Assembly: GCA_016283175.1 (NCBI GenBank)
Contig: JAEEMK010000076.1
Coordinates: forward strand, 1 to 32,064
Reading direction: 5' to 3'
From: Bacteroidales bacterium
GTDB taxonomy: Bacteria; Bacteroidota; Bacteroidia; Bacteroidales; P3
Length of the DNA: 32,064 bases
A program made the position numbers and the translations under genes. Under the pieces are notes generated by a model. It saw nothing but the letters and a program-made list of their open reading frames with translations, ran no database searches and had not been told where the DNA came from. This document shows, in pieces, positions 24,770 to 32,064 of the stretch. Positions within the stretch are counted from its first letter, which is position 1; each line of letters begins with the position of its first letter.

Positions 24770-24812
24770 TAAAAAACAACGGAGATGCGAAACAAACGTT
24801 CACATCTCCGTT
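24770..24812 (-). terminator. Intrinsic terminator of the coiled-coil lipoprotein gene
   Basis: A perfect 10-bp stem, AACGGAGATG / CATCTCCGTT (24778-24787 and 24803-24812), with a 15-nt loop is followed on the minus strand by G and six T. It sits 26 bp after the stop of the minus-strand gene at 24838. On the plus strand a weaker CTCTATTTT follows, so it may be partly bidirectional and also serve the macroglobulin gene. Confidence 0.85.
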
Positions 24813-24837
24813 CTCTATTTTCGGAATTATGTTGGTC

Positions 24838-25713
24838 TCACTTGGAGGAGACGACAAGGTAGTCGGTGAAGCGCCAGAAGGCGTTGACATCCTTGATGGT
24901 AAGGTAGGCTACGCTCTTGGAATCGTTCTCGTCATAGATGAGTTCGTATGAGCCTTCCGGGTGTTTCGATATGACCTGCGCCTTGCGCTGGTTGATGGCG
25001 ATGGTGGTCACCTTGGTGCGGTCAATGGTCTGGAACTTGCTTACGTCCATATTTTCCGAAGTGTTCTGTTTTTTGCCTATACCGATGAAACCACCGCTTT
25101 TGTTGACGATGCCCATTTCTTTCAGTTCTTTGAACGAGCCTACGATGTAGTATGCTTTGTTGGCTTCGTTGGTCTGGTAGGCTATGTAGTCATCCTTCTC
25201 CTGGTTGGCTTTGGTGAGGTCGGTGACGTTGTCCGACAGTTTCTTGATGGTGGCTTTGCTTATGGTTAGTTCGTTCATAAGCTCGCTGATTTGCGTCTCT
25301 TGGTCGGCAATGCGCAGGTTCAGGTTTTCGACGAACTCCTGCAGCTTGCTGTTCTCCTGTCCCAGACTGGCGATTTTGGCATTGAGGGTGGCAATCTTTT
25401 GCTTGTTCTGCGACAGCATATTGTCAATAATGGCCAGTTGGTCGGTGATTTGGCCTTTCACGCGGCTGTTCATCTCGGGATTGCCTTGTTTCAAGGTGTT
25501 GACGGTGCTGTAGCGTGACGAGATTTCGGACAGGTTTGTCTCAATCTCGTTGAGCACTTCAAACAGTGCATCGATTTCGCCATCTTTGGCGTCAATGATA
25601 GTCTGGAGCGAGTCGGCGCGTTGTATGGCAGCCGTTTTTTCGGGATCCTCGCTGTTGCAGGCGGTGAAAAACAGTGGCAGTAGTGCCAGCGTTGTCAAGA
25701 AAATCTTTTTCAT
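24838..25713 (-). CDS. Coiled-coil lipoprotein (possibly Cbp1-like)
   Basis: The 291-residue product begins with a lipoprotein signal (hydrophobic 'LTTLALLPLFF', then TACN with the lipid Cys near residue 19). From about 25 to 175 it is continuous coiled coil rich in Asn, Gln, Leu and Ile heptads, followed by a small globular C-terminal domain with 'KAYYIVGSFKELKEMGIV', 'GGFIGIGKK' and a closing strand-rich part. This layout resembles a Bacteroides family that includes the Cbp1 collagen-binding adhesin. That name is a resemblance from memory only. The protein should be membrane-anchored, perhaps on the surface. It has its own terminator and diverges from the M3 peptidase gene. Confidence 0.85.
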   Translation of the reverse strand: MKKIFLTTLALLPLFFTACNSEDPEKTAAIQRADSLQTIIDAKDGEIDALFEVLNEIETNLSEISSRYSTVNTLKQGNPEMNSRVKGQITDQLAIIDNMLSQNKQKIATLNAKIASLGQENSKLQEFVENLNLRIADQETQISELMNELTISKATIKKLSDNVTDLTKANQEKDDYIAYQTNEANKAYYIVGSFKELKEMGIVNKSGGFIGIGKKQNTSENMDVSKFQTIDRTKVTTIAINQRKAQVISKHPEGSYELIYDENDSKSVAYLTIKDVNAFWRFTDYLVVSSK

Positions 25714-25831
25714 AACAGATTGTTTTTAGTGCACAATATTATTATACAATTGCGTTATTTGCATAGGCTGAAACGCAAAAAGGCCTGAAATATTGTGAAA
25801 CGCAAAAGAATAATTCAAAAACAGATTAGTT

Positions 25832-27862
25832 ATGAGCATCAACCCCCTCAATGCAGAATGGAACACACCTCGCCAAACTCCGCCGTTCGGCACAATACGA
25901 GTCGAGCATTATTCGCCGGCCATTCGCGAAGCCATCGTCAAGGCGGAAGAGAATATTGAACGTATTGCGGAACAGTGCGAGGCACCAACATTCGCAAACA
26001 CTATTGTTCCTATGGAAACGGCGTCTGAAATACTGGATCGCGCCGTGGCTCTGCTGCTCAACTTGAATGAGTGTTCCACGACACCCGAAATGCAGCAGAC
26101 GGTGATGGACTTGATGCCTGTGATTACGCGTTTCGAGAATCGTGTATGGATGGATGAGCGTCTGTTCGGACGTGTCTCAAAGATATACGAGGGCAGGGAA
26201 GATGCAGGCTTGACCGATGAACAATGCCAGTTGACAGAGAAGTACTACCAGCGTTTCGTCGGCAACGGTGTCAATCTTGATGCCGACAGTAAGCGTCGCT
26301 TTGCTGAAATTGCCGAAGAATTGTCAACACTCACTGAACAGTTCGGCCGCAACTCGCTGGCCGACACAAACGATTTTGTACTCCATATAACTGATCCTGC
26401 CGACCTTGCCGGATTGCCGGATACTGTTGTCTCCACAGCGCGTCAGGAGGCCGAAAACCGAGATTTGCAGGGGTGGGTGTTCACCCTGCAGGCACCGTCG
26501 TACAGACCGTTCCTTGCCTATGCCGACAACCGTAAGCTGCGCGAGCAGATGTGGCGCGCCTACAATAGCCGAGGCAACCGCGGCAATGACAATGACAACA
26601 ATGCCACAGCTCGCCGTATTGCCAATTTGCGCCTTGAAAAGGTACGCTTGCTGGGATACCGTCATTTTGCTGAATACAAGTTGAGTCGCACAATGGCCCG
26701 AGAAACCAAGAATGTCACCGCATTTCTAGACAGGCTGCGCCAGGCCTGCATTGACTTTGCAAGGCGCGACCTCGACGAGGTGCGCTGCTTCGCCAAAGAA
26801 TGCGCTGCTGACTTCGAGCTGCAGAGTTGGGACTTTGCATACTACAGCGAGAAACTGAAACGGGAGCGATACGATTTCGACTCCGAACTGTTGCGACCTT
26901 ATCTGCCGCTTGACAGTGTCCGTCAGGGCATTTTTGACCTTTATCACCGTCTATATGGTCTAACCTTTGTCGAAAACAGCGCGATTGAGCTCTACGATGG
27001 GGATGTCAAGGTGTATGAAGTCTATGACGGTGATCGGTTTATGGCTGTGCTGTATCTTGATATGTTCCCTCGCGAATCAAAACGCAGCGGTGCTTGGATG
27101 ACCGAGTTCCGCGATCAGTCGAACATTGGCGACAACGAGGTTCGACCGCTGGTACAAGTGGTTTGCAATTTCTCAAAACCAACTGCCGATAAACCCGCAC
27201 TGCTTAGTTTTAACGAATTGGAGACGTTTATGCACGAAATGGGGCACGCCATTCACGGAATGTTGAGCGATATTCACTACCCATCGTTGAGCGGTACCAG
27301 CGTGCTGCGCGACTTTGTTGAGATGCCTTCACAGGTGATGGAGAATTGGTGCTACGAGACGGACTTTCTCAACACTTTTGCACGCCATTACCTGACGGGT
27401 GCACCGATGCCGGAAGAGTATATCGACAAGATACGCCGAAGCAAGAATTTCCAAGCGGGTTGGCTATGCCTGCGTCAGCTCAATTTTGGTGCCGTTGATA
27501 TGGCTTTCCATACGCTTGTCGAGCCTATGGATGGGAATGTCCGTGTCGAGGATTTCGAGCATAGCGCAATGACTGAATTATTGCCGCCAATTGAAGGTTG
27601 CTGCACCAGCACGGCGTTTACGCATATTTTTGCAGGTGGCTATGCTGCCGGTTATTACGGATATAAATGGGCAGAAGTGCTCGATGCGGATATCTTCTCG
27701 AAATTTAAGGCTGAAGGTATTTTTAACTCTGGAACTGCAAAAGAATTTCGCGACAGGATACTTTCACGTGGCGGCAGCAGCCACCCCGCTGACCTTTTCC
27801 GTGGTTTTATGCATCGTGACCCAGACCCCGATGCTTTGATGCGCCGTTGTGGATTTATATAA
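25832..27862 (+). CDS. dcp: M3 family peptidyl-dipeptidase
   Basis: This zinc metallopeptidase of the thimet oligopeptidase family (M3) probably removes C-terminal dipeptides. The 676-residue product is full length. It has the zinc motif HEMGH (His468, Glu469, His472) and the third ligand Glu497 in 'FVEMPSQVMENW'; the C-terminal 'FAGGYAAGYYGYKWAEVL' is also characteristic. There is no signal peptide, so it is probably cytoplasmic and acts in peptide turnover. The similarity to Dcp rather than oligopeptidase A is judged from the overall sequence. Its 3' end overlaps the convergent hydrolase gene by 8 bp. Confidence 0.94.
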   Translation: MSINPLNAEWNTPRQTPPFGTIRVEHYSPAIREAIVKAEENIERIAEQCEAPTFANTIVPMETASEILDRAVALLLNLNECSTTPEMQQTVMDLMPVITRFENRVWMDERLFGRVSKIYEGREDAGLTDEQCQLTEKYYQRFVGNGVNLDADSKRRFAEIAEELSTLTEQFGRNSLADTNDFVLHITDPADLAGLPDTVVSTARQEAENRDLQGWVFTLQAPSYRPFLAYADNRKLREQMWRAYNSRGNRGNDNDNNATARRIANLRLEKVRLLGYRHFAEYKLSRTMARETKNVTAFLDRLRQACIDFARRDLDEVRCFAKECAADFELQSWDFAYYSEKLKRERYDFDSELLRPYLPLDSVRQGIFDLYHRLYGLTFVENSAIELYDGDVKVYEVYDGDRFMAVLYLDMFPRESKRSGAWMTEFRDQSNIGDNEVRPLVQVVCNFSKPTADKPALLSFNELETFMHEMGHAIHGMLSDIHYPSLSGTSVLRDFVEMPSQVMENWCYETDFLNTFARHYLTGAPMPEEYIDKIRRSKNFQAGWLCLRQLNFGAVDMAFHTLVEPMDGNVRVEDFEHSAMTELLPPIEGCCTSTAFTHIFAGGYAAGYYGYKWAEVLDADIFSKFKAEGIFNSGTAKEFRDRILSRGGSSHPADLFRGFMHRDPDPDALMRRCGFI

Positions 27863-28427
27863 GATTGAGTTCTTCGAAGCGCAGGAAACGGTGACCGCAG
27901 TTGTCTTTCCAGACGACACGGTCGTGGCGGGGGAAGAGGTCGAGTAGGGGCCGGTGGTCGCCGAGCAGTTCGTCGTCGGTGCTGAGGGCGAAATTGATGG
28001 GTGTGTCGTCAGGCCAGCGACCGCTCTGGTTGAGTTGTATCTGGCTGTTGAAAATCCTGGCATTGAAATCTTTATAGATATCAAGAAAGTCGACGTCGAA
28101 ATGCGAAGAAAGCGGTGACTGTGAATTGATGAAGATGCGCCTTATGGTGGTCTCGATGTCGTGGACGGGGTTGACGACCCACACCGTACCGTGGAAGAAA
28201 GCCGTGGCACACAGAGTATGGTAGCCACCAAAACTGCTGCCGACAATCATTCGGACATCTTCTTTTTCAACTGTGTCGGATATCTGTTTCTGAATTGTCC
28301 AGGGTGTTTCGTGGTTGTAGTCGAAGGTGGGCGACACAACACGGTGCTGCGGCAGCATCTTGCGAAGCAGCTGCCCTTTCATAGCGTTGCCGTCTGAACC
28401 GTAGCCGTGGATGTACATTATGGTCAT
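27855..28427 (-). CDS. YqiA/YcfP-like alpha/beta hydrolase
   Basis: The 190-residue product belongs to the small alpha/beta-hydrolase group with YqiA and YcfP (UPF0227). It begins directly with the oxyanion-strand motif 'MYIHGYGSDGNAMKG', has the nucleophile elbow 'VGSSFGGYH' with Ser65, then 'VVNPV', and ends with a conserved 'HRFLRFEE' containing the probable catalytic His. It is likely a cytoplasmic esterase with unknown substrate. The gene is transcribed toward dcp; the two stop codons lie within an 8-bp overlap. Confidence 0.88.
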   Translation of the reverse strand: MTIMYIHGYGSDGNAMKGQLLRKMLPQHRVVSPTFDYNHETPWTIQKQISDTVEKEDVRMIVGSSFGGYHTLCATAFFHGTVWVVNPVHDIETTIRRIFINSQSPLSSHFDVDFLDIYKDFNARIFNSQIQLNQSGRWPDDTPINFALSTDDELLGDHRPLLDLFPRHDRVVWKDNCGHRFLRFEELNLI

Positions 28428-28524
28428 AGTGTTAGTGTTTTTGCATTTTAACGTGTGGTGGGTGGTTTTATTATTCTAAAAAAATACTTTATTTATCTGT
28501 GCGACGTTATATATAAAAAATGAT

Positions 28525-30090
28525 ATGTCAACACCAACTGTGGGTAGAAAAATAAGTCTGGCATCGGTTTTCTGGCTGGTGCTGATGGTTACGGTCATAG
28601 TCATTGTGGCTTTCTGTCATTTCCCCGACGGAGCTGATTGGAAGTGGTGTATCCCCCTCGAAGGCCGTTTGCATATTCCGATGATGCTTGTCGGCATTGT
28701 CTTCGTCGGGCTGGTATCGTTGATGGCTATGAAATGCTGCCGTACTGAAACGGTGCACACGGGACGGCTTTGGATGGTTACTGCTGCAATGACCCTTGTC
28801 CAGACGCTGATGGTTTACAGCTACTATGTCCACACGGACTGGGATGTGCAGCAGGTGACGGGACTGGCACAGGCAATGGCCGAAGGGCGGCCCATAGACG
28901 ATTTCAAAGAATATTTCAGTTGGAATCCAAACAATCTTTTGCTCAGTAGGGTGTATGCCTTGGTATTTTTCGTCACAGGACCGCTGTGGGGAATGAAAAC
29001 CACTCTGTTCCCACTGATTGCACTGCAAAGTGTTGGCGCAGGGCTGACGTCGCTGATGCTGTTCCAGACTGCTATGCACATCTGGCGCCGAAAAGACTGT
29101 GCCATTTTGGTTTATATTCTTTACACACTGCTTGTTTGGCTGTCGCCTTGGTGGTCGGTACCCTATTCTGACATCTGGGGTCTTATGTTGTCGGTCATCA
29201 TTCTCTGGATGGTGACAGTAGCTTCGTTCAAAAAGCTGTGGGTCAGAATATTTGCTGTCGCTTTTGTCAGTGCCCTGGGCTATTACATCAAGCCCCAGAT
29301 ACTCTTTGTCGGCTTTGCCATCGTACTTGTGCATCTGTTGGAAATGCTGCGGAAACGTGAAAGCATTAAAACGCTTCTATGCCCAGTAGGACTTGTCTTG
29401 TGTGGCATAGTTGTTGGCGTTTTGACAGCGCACCTTGCAGTGGCAGGTTGCGGACTTCACCTGCATACCTCTAAAGGATTGGGTGCGCCGCATTACCTGA
29501 TGCTAGGCGCCAATTATCAGTCGATAGGCATTTATAGCGCTCAAGATGTGGATTTTTCGCGCAGTTACCCTAAAAAGAAGGAACGCAAACGAGCCGAACT
29601 GGAGGAAACCGTGCGACGCTATAAAGATCTTGAAATGAAAGGCACATTGACGCTTTGGGGTCGCAAGAATCTGCTGAATTTCAGCGATGGGACGTTCTAC
29701 TGGGGTCGCGAAGGCTCCTTTTATAAATACATTCCTGAACGTTCTGGCTGGCTTTCCAAATTGACGCGTGGCGTCTATTATAACCGGGCATACAAAGGCC
29801 AATGGAACGATGCCTGGAGTGTTGCAGCTACTTCGATGTGGTTTGGTGTGCTTGTCTTTTCGATGCTGGCTGCATTGCCAAGAAAAAGGAAATTGGGATA
29901 CAGAGAACAAATAGATGAAAACGGGAGACGGGTAATAGAAATTGTTGTTTGGGCAGTCATTATGCTGATATTGTTCCACACGCTATGCGAGGCGCGAGCC
30001 CGCTACCTTTTCTGTTTCGTCCCATTTTTCATTCTACTTGCAGTCGATGGAGCAAGAAAAGTTATCCATACTACAAAGTCTTCAACTTGA
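28525..30090 (+). CDS. Multi-pass membrane protein, GT-C glycosyltransferase-like
   Basis: The 521-residue protein has about ten or more membrane segments, beginning at about 12-31, 50-68 and 81-98. After the third comes a loop 'HTDWDVQQVTGLAQAM' and 'YFSWNPNNLLLSRVY', resembling the first periplasmic loop of GT-C lipid-phosphate-sugar glycosyltransferases, where an Asp is catalytic. A soluble stretch (about 335-420) rich in Lys and Arg precedes the last segments. It probably transfers a sugar at the inner membrane to an envelope glycan or lipid. This assignment is by fold impression, not by a strict motif. It overlaps the convergent GH5-like gene by 20 bp. Confidence 0.65.
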   Translation: MSTPTVGRKISLASVFWLVLMVTVIVIVAFCHFPDGADWKWCIPLEGRLHIPMMLVGIVFVGLVSLMAMKCCRTETVHTGRLWMVTAAMTLVQTLMVYSYYVHTDWDVQQVTGLAQAMAEGRPIDDFKEYFSWNPNNLLLSRVYALVFFVTGPLWGMKTTLFPLIALQSVGAGLTSLMLFQTAMHIWRRKDCAILVYILYTLLVWLSPWWSVPYSDIWGLMLSVIILWMVTVASFKKLWVRIFAVAFVSALGYYIKPQILFVGFAIVLVHLLEMLRKRESIKTLLCPVGLVLCGIVVGVLTAHLAVAGCGLHLHTSKGLGAPHYLMLGANYQSIGIYSAQDVDFSRSYPKKKERKRAELEETVRRYKDLEMKGTLTLWGRKNLLNFSDGTFYWGREGSFYKYIPERSGWLSKLTRGVYYNRAYKGQWNDAWSVAATSMWFGVLVFSMLAALPRKRKLGYREQIDENGRRVIEIVVWAVIMLILFHTLCEARARYLFCFVPFFILLAVDGARKVIHTTKSST

Positions 30091-31546
30091 TTGTTCCCAG
30101 ATCGCCTTCAAGACTGTAGCGGTTGAAATGTGTTGAGTCGTAATAAGTATTGAAAGGGATTTCAGGGATGCTGGTGTTTAGATATGGTTTATAGTCTATC
30201 TGCTGGTATTCGCGTTGGCGGTCGGGCAGGTTCTTGGTGTCGATGCCCTGCGGATTTGAATACCTTATATTGCGGCGGTCAAATTTCTGCCTGCTCATTA
30301 GCGGAGCCGAGACCTCGAAATGGACGTTGTAGTCGTTGCTGTAGAGTGTGAAACGGCCGTTGCTGTCGGTATATGTGTTCATCCCCACTGACCAGTCTTC
30401 GTTCCATCCCCGCACCACAGCTCCCTCGACTGGCCTCCCGTTGCTTTCGTCCACTACTTTGCCAGTTAGTCGGATATTGCTGTATGCAAGCATATTGTAG
30501 TAGTTGACCGGCGGAACGATGTCGCTGTCCACACCAACACCCAGGCATATCTTGCCGAGATACCACACCAGGTCTACAGCAGGTTTCCGTTTGCCGTTGC
30601 GGTCGCTCAGACCTGTGTACTGCGCCTCGAAATTGACACCCTGCGGGTTGTCCTGAAACTCCCACCAGCCATACCCTATGGCACCGTGGACTTTTGCGAA
30701 GCGGTATGTGTCCCACATAAACTGTTCCTGCCACTCGTACGGCACCGAGTCGTTGTCGACCGGTAGGCTCGTCTCTCCCACCATCCACGGTTTGCCGCAG
30801 TAGCGGCTGTACCACCACATCTCTGAGAAGACCCTCAATGGGTGGTAGGTGTGCATCTCGACGAAGTCGACCGGCAGCAGGGCGGGGTCCCATTCGAAGA
30901 CCTCGATAGGCTCGGCAGTGGCGACAGTGAAGAGCTGATGTGGCGCATACTGACGCACCCAGTGGCGCCACTGAGACACCAGGCGTGCGGCATCCATCTT
31001 GTCGCGTTCGGGTTCCGGGTCGAAGTAGAGGGGCTCGTTGAAAAAGTCGTAGGCCCATAGTGCCGGTAGGTTGGCCAGATGGCGCAGAAGTCCTTTGGTG
31101 TAGCTCTGCCAATAGGGGTCGAAGGGTGTCTTGATGAGCAACATCACTTTGAGGCCGGCGCTGTCGGCCTTCTGGATGACGCGACGTGTGGCACGGAACA
31201 TAGCGCTGCTGTCCATCTCGCTGTCCAACACGTCGAGACAGATGCGTATGGCGTTGAATCCCCACGAGGCAATAGTGTCGAAATGTTCCTCAATGTAACG
31301 ACCGTGATAGTAGTCGGCAGGCACAACCTCGAGCGAGTCGCCCACCTGACGTATGAACGCCTTGTAGTTTAGCATAATCGGGAACCATTCTTCTCCGTCG
31401 AGGACAAAGTGCCCGTCCTGCAGGCCTACATAGCCTTCGGTGACTGGCGGCAGTGAATCGTTGTACATTATGCCGTTGTCTGAATGGTTGCACCCAACCA
31501 TCAAAATTGCCATTAAAGCAATATAAAGTGCGTTTTTCTTTACCAT
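30071..31546 (-). CDS. GH5-like glycoside hydrolase lipoprotein
   Basis: The 491-residue product has a lipoprotein signal ('ALMAILMVGC', Cys near 19). A (beta/alpha)8 domain of the GH5/clan GH-A type follows, with the acid/base Glu171 in 'DFFNEPLYF' and the nucleophile candidate Glu258 in 'MVGETSLP'; 'VEMHTYHP' and 'GYGWWEFQDN' are further conserved strand ends. After about residue 355 there is a CarboxypepD_reg-like beta domain ('LTGKVVDESNGRPVEGAVVRGW', 'TDSNGRFTLYS'). It probably hydrolyses a beta-glycan at the cell surface; the specific sugar is unknown. It lies 11 bp after the partial upstream gene, so they share a transcript. Confidence 0.87.
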   Translation of the reverse strand: MVKKNALYIALMAILMVGCNHSDNGIMYNDSLPPVTEGYVGLQDGHFVLDGEEWFPIMLNYKAFIRQVGDSLEVVPADYYHGRYIEEHFDTIASWGFNAIRICLDVLDSEMDSSAMFRATRRVIQKADSAGLKVMLLIKTPFDPYWQSYTKGLLRHLANLPALWAYDFFNEPLYFDPEPERDKMDAARLVSQWRHWVRQYAPHQLFTVATAEPIEVFEWDPALLPVDFVEMHTYHPLRVFSEMWWYSRYCGKPWMVGETSLPVDNDSVPYEWQEQFMWDTYRFAKVHGAIGYGWWEFQDNPQGVNFEAQYTGLSDRNGKRKPAVDLVWYLGKICLGVGVDSDIVPPVNYYNMLAYSNIRLTGKVVDESNGRPVEGAVVRGWNEDWSVGMNTYTDSNGRFTLYSNDYNVHFEVSAPLMSRQKFDRRNIRYSNPQGIDTKNLPDRQREYQQIDYKPYLNTSIPEIPFNTYYDSTHFNRYSLEGDLGTIKLKTL

Positions 31547-31557
31547 TGTTTCAGTTG

Positions 31558-32064
31558 TTAATCAATCATATCACTCACATAAAAGGACTCGGGGTCTACC
31601 GCTTCGCCTTCGACACGTATATGAATAACCTTGCGGTGCCTGTTGTTGGACACCACCGCCTCTTGTCGCCACAGGTTTCCATCCTTGTAGAACAGGTTGA
31701 AGCTTTTGACGGGCGACAGATAGAAACAGTCGGCACCACTGCTGTCGGCAACTGTGACGAGCAATCCGTTGGCTTTCTGCACCTCGCGTGCTCCAAACAG
31801 GTAACAGGGCGCCGAAGGGTATTCCGTCCGTTTCTGCTCCAGCATAGCTGAGTCGTTCGCATAGTGGAACTTGCGACCGGCACGAAGGTCAATCAGATCT
31901 TCGATGTCGTCCGTGCCTTCGCAGATAGCATTGGCTGTGCGCGATGTGGTATGCAAGGCCTCGGTATAAAGCAGGGCATCGTCGGGCAAAGCGTCAAAGA
32001 AGCCGGCACGAGACATCTCGTCGATGACAACAAAACGGTTCTGGCTCCGCTGCCATTCGCGGGA
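31558..32064 (-). CDS. C-terminal part of a CDS that leaves the window
   Basis: The frame is open from the window end to the stop at 31558; the first ATG inside (32014-32016) is preceded by 16 further in-frame codons, so the true start is outside. The visible 168 residues are soluble and mixed alpha/beta, with 'FVVIDEMSRAGFFDALPDDA', 'YLFGAREVQKANGLLV' and a strand-rich end. I do not recognise the family; it could be the exposed tail of a larger membrane protein. It is immediately upstream of the GH5-like gene, so an envelope-glycan role is possible but unproven. Confidence 0.8.
   Translation of the reverse strand, partial: SREWQRSQNRFVVIDEMSRAGFFDALPDDALLYTEALHTTSRTANAICEGTDDIEDLIDLRAGRKFHYANDSAMLEQKRTEYPSAPCYLFGAREVQKANGLLVTVADSSGADCFYLSPVKSFNLFYKDGNLWRQEAVVSNNRHRKVIHIRVEGEAVDPESFYVSDMID

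Overview
The window looks like a chromosomal segment from a member of the Bacteroidales (phylum Bacteroidota). Several candidate promoters follow the Bacteroides-type pattern, with a TTTG-like -33 box, a 19-nt spacer and TAnnTTTG at -7; the one before tRNA-His is a perfect match. Almost no gene has a Shine-Dalgarno sequence. Many families are typical of the phylum: a FeoA-FeoB fusion, a DUF2490/VTC/DUF4956 cluster, a giant alpha-2-macroglobulin with a carboxypeptidase-regulatory insert, and many signal-peptide or lipoprotein genes. I do not assign a genus.

Layout. Positions 1-5167 (minus strand) hold the classical rimP-nusA-infB transcription/translation operon, followed by a cut-off tRNA gene. 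A 624-bp divergent spacer (5076-5699) carries the rimP promoter and leader hairpin, a G-quadruplex motif, copy 1 of a 137-bp palindromic element and the feoAB promoter with an operator-like inverted repeat. Next come feoAB and its small Cys-rich partner (5700-8381), for ferrous iron uptake. Positions 8448-13265 form a run of six co-directional genes: a Cthe_2159-type surface lipoprotein interrupted by a TAG codon, a DUF2490 outer-membrane barrel, a small secreted protein, a VTC-domain protein, a DUF4956 membrane protein and a secreted protein. A minus-strand pair encodes a uracil-DNA-glycosylase-superfamily protein and an SDR oxidoreductase. Positions 14734-18157 carry a secreted helical protein, palindrome copy 2, an AlkD-like DNA glycosylase, tRNA-His with clear promoter and terminator, and trpS. 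Positions 18277-24453 are one 2058-residue alpha-2-macroglobulin-like gene. The rest holds a coiled-coil lipoprotein, an M3 peptidase, a YqiA-like hydrolase, a GT-C-like membrane protein, a GH5-like lipoprotein and the end of a further CDS that leaves the window.

The most unusual signal is non-coding. Two 137-bp elements, about 10.5 kb apart, each contain a perfect 99-bp palindrome (48-bp arms, 3-nt loop) built from 11-bp phased units. The arms differ between copies by one change that is compensated on the opposite arm. A third, diverged element with the same 11-bp head-to-head layout lies after the macroglobulin gene. Octamer-periodic versions occur at the infB 3' end and, as in-frame arrays, inside the macroglobulin gene. 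I could not identify an associated enzyme in the window, so the mechanism is open.
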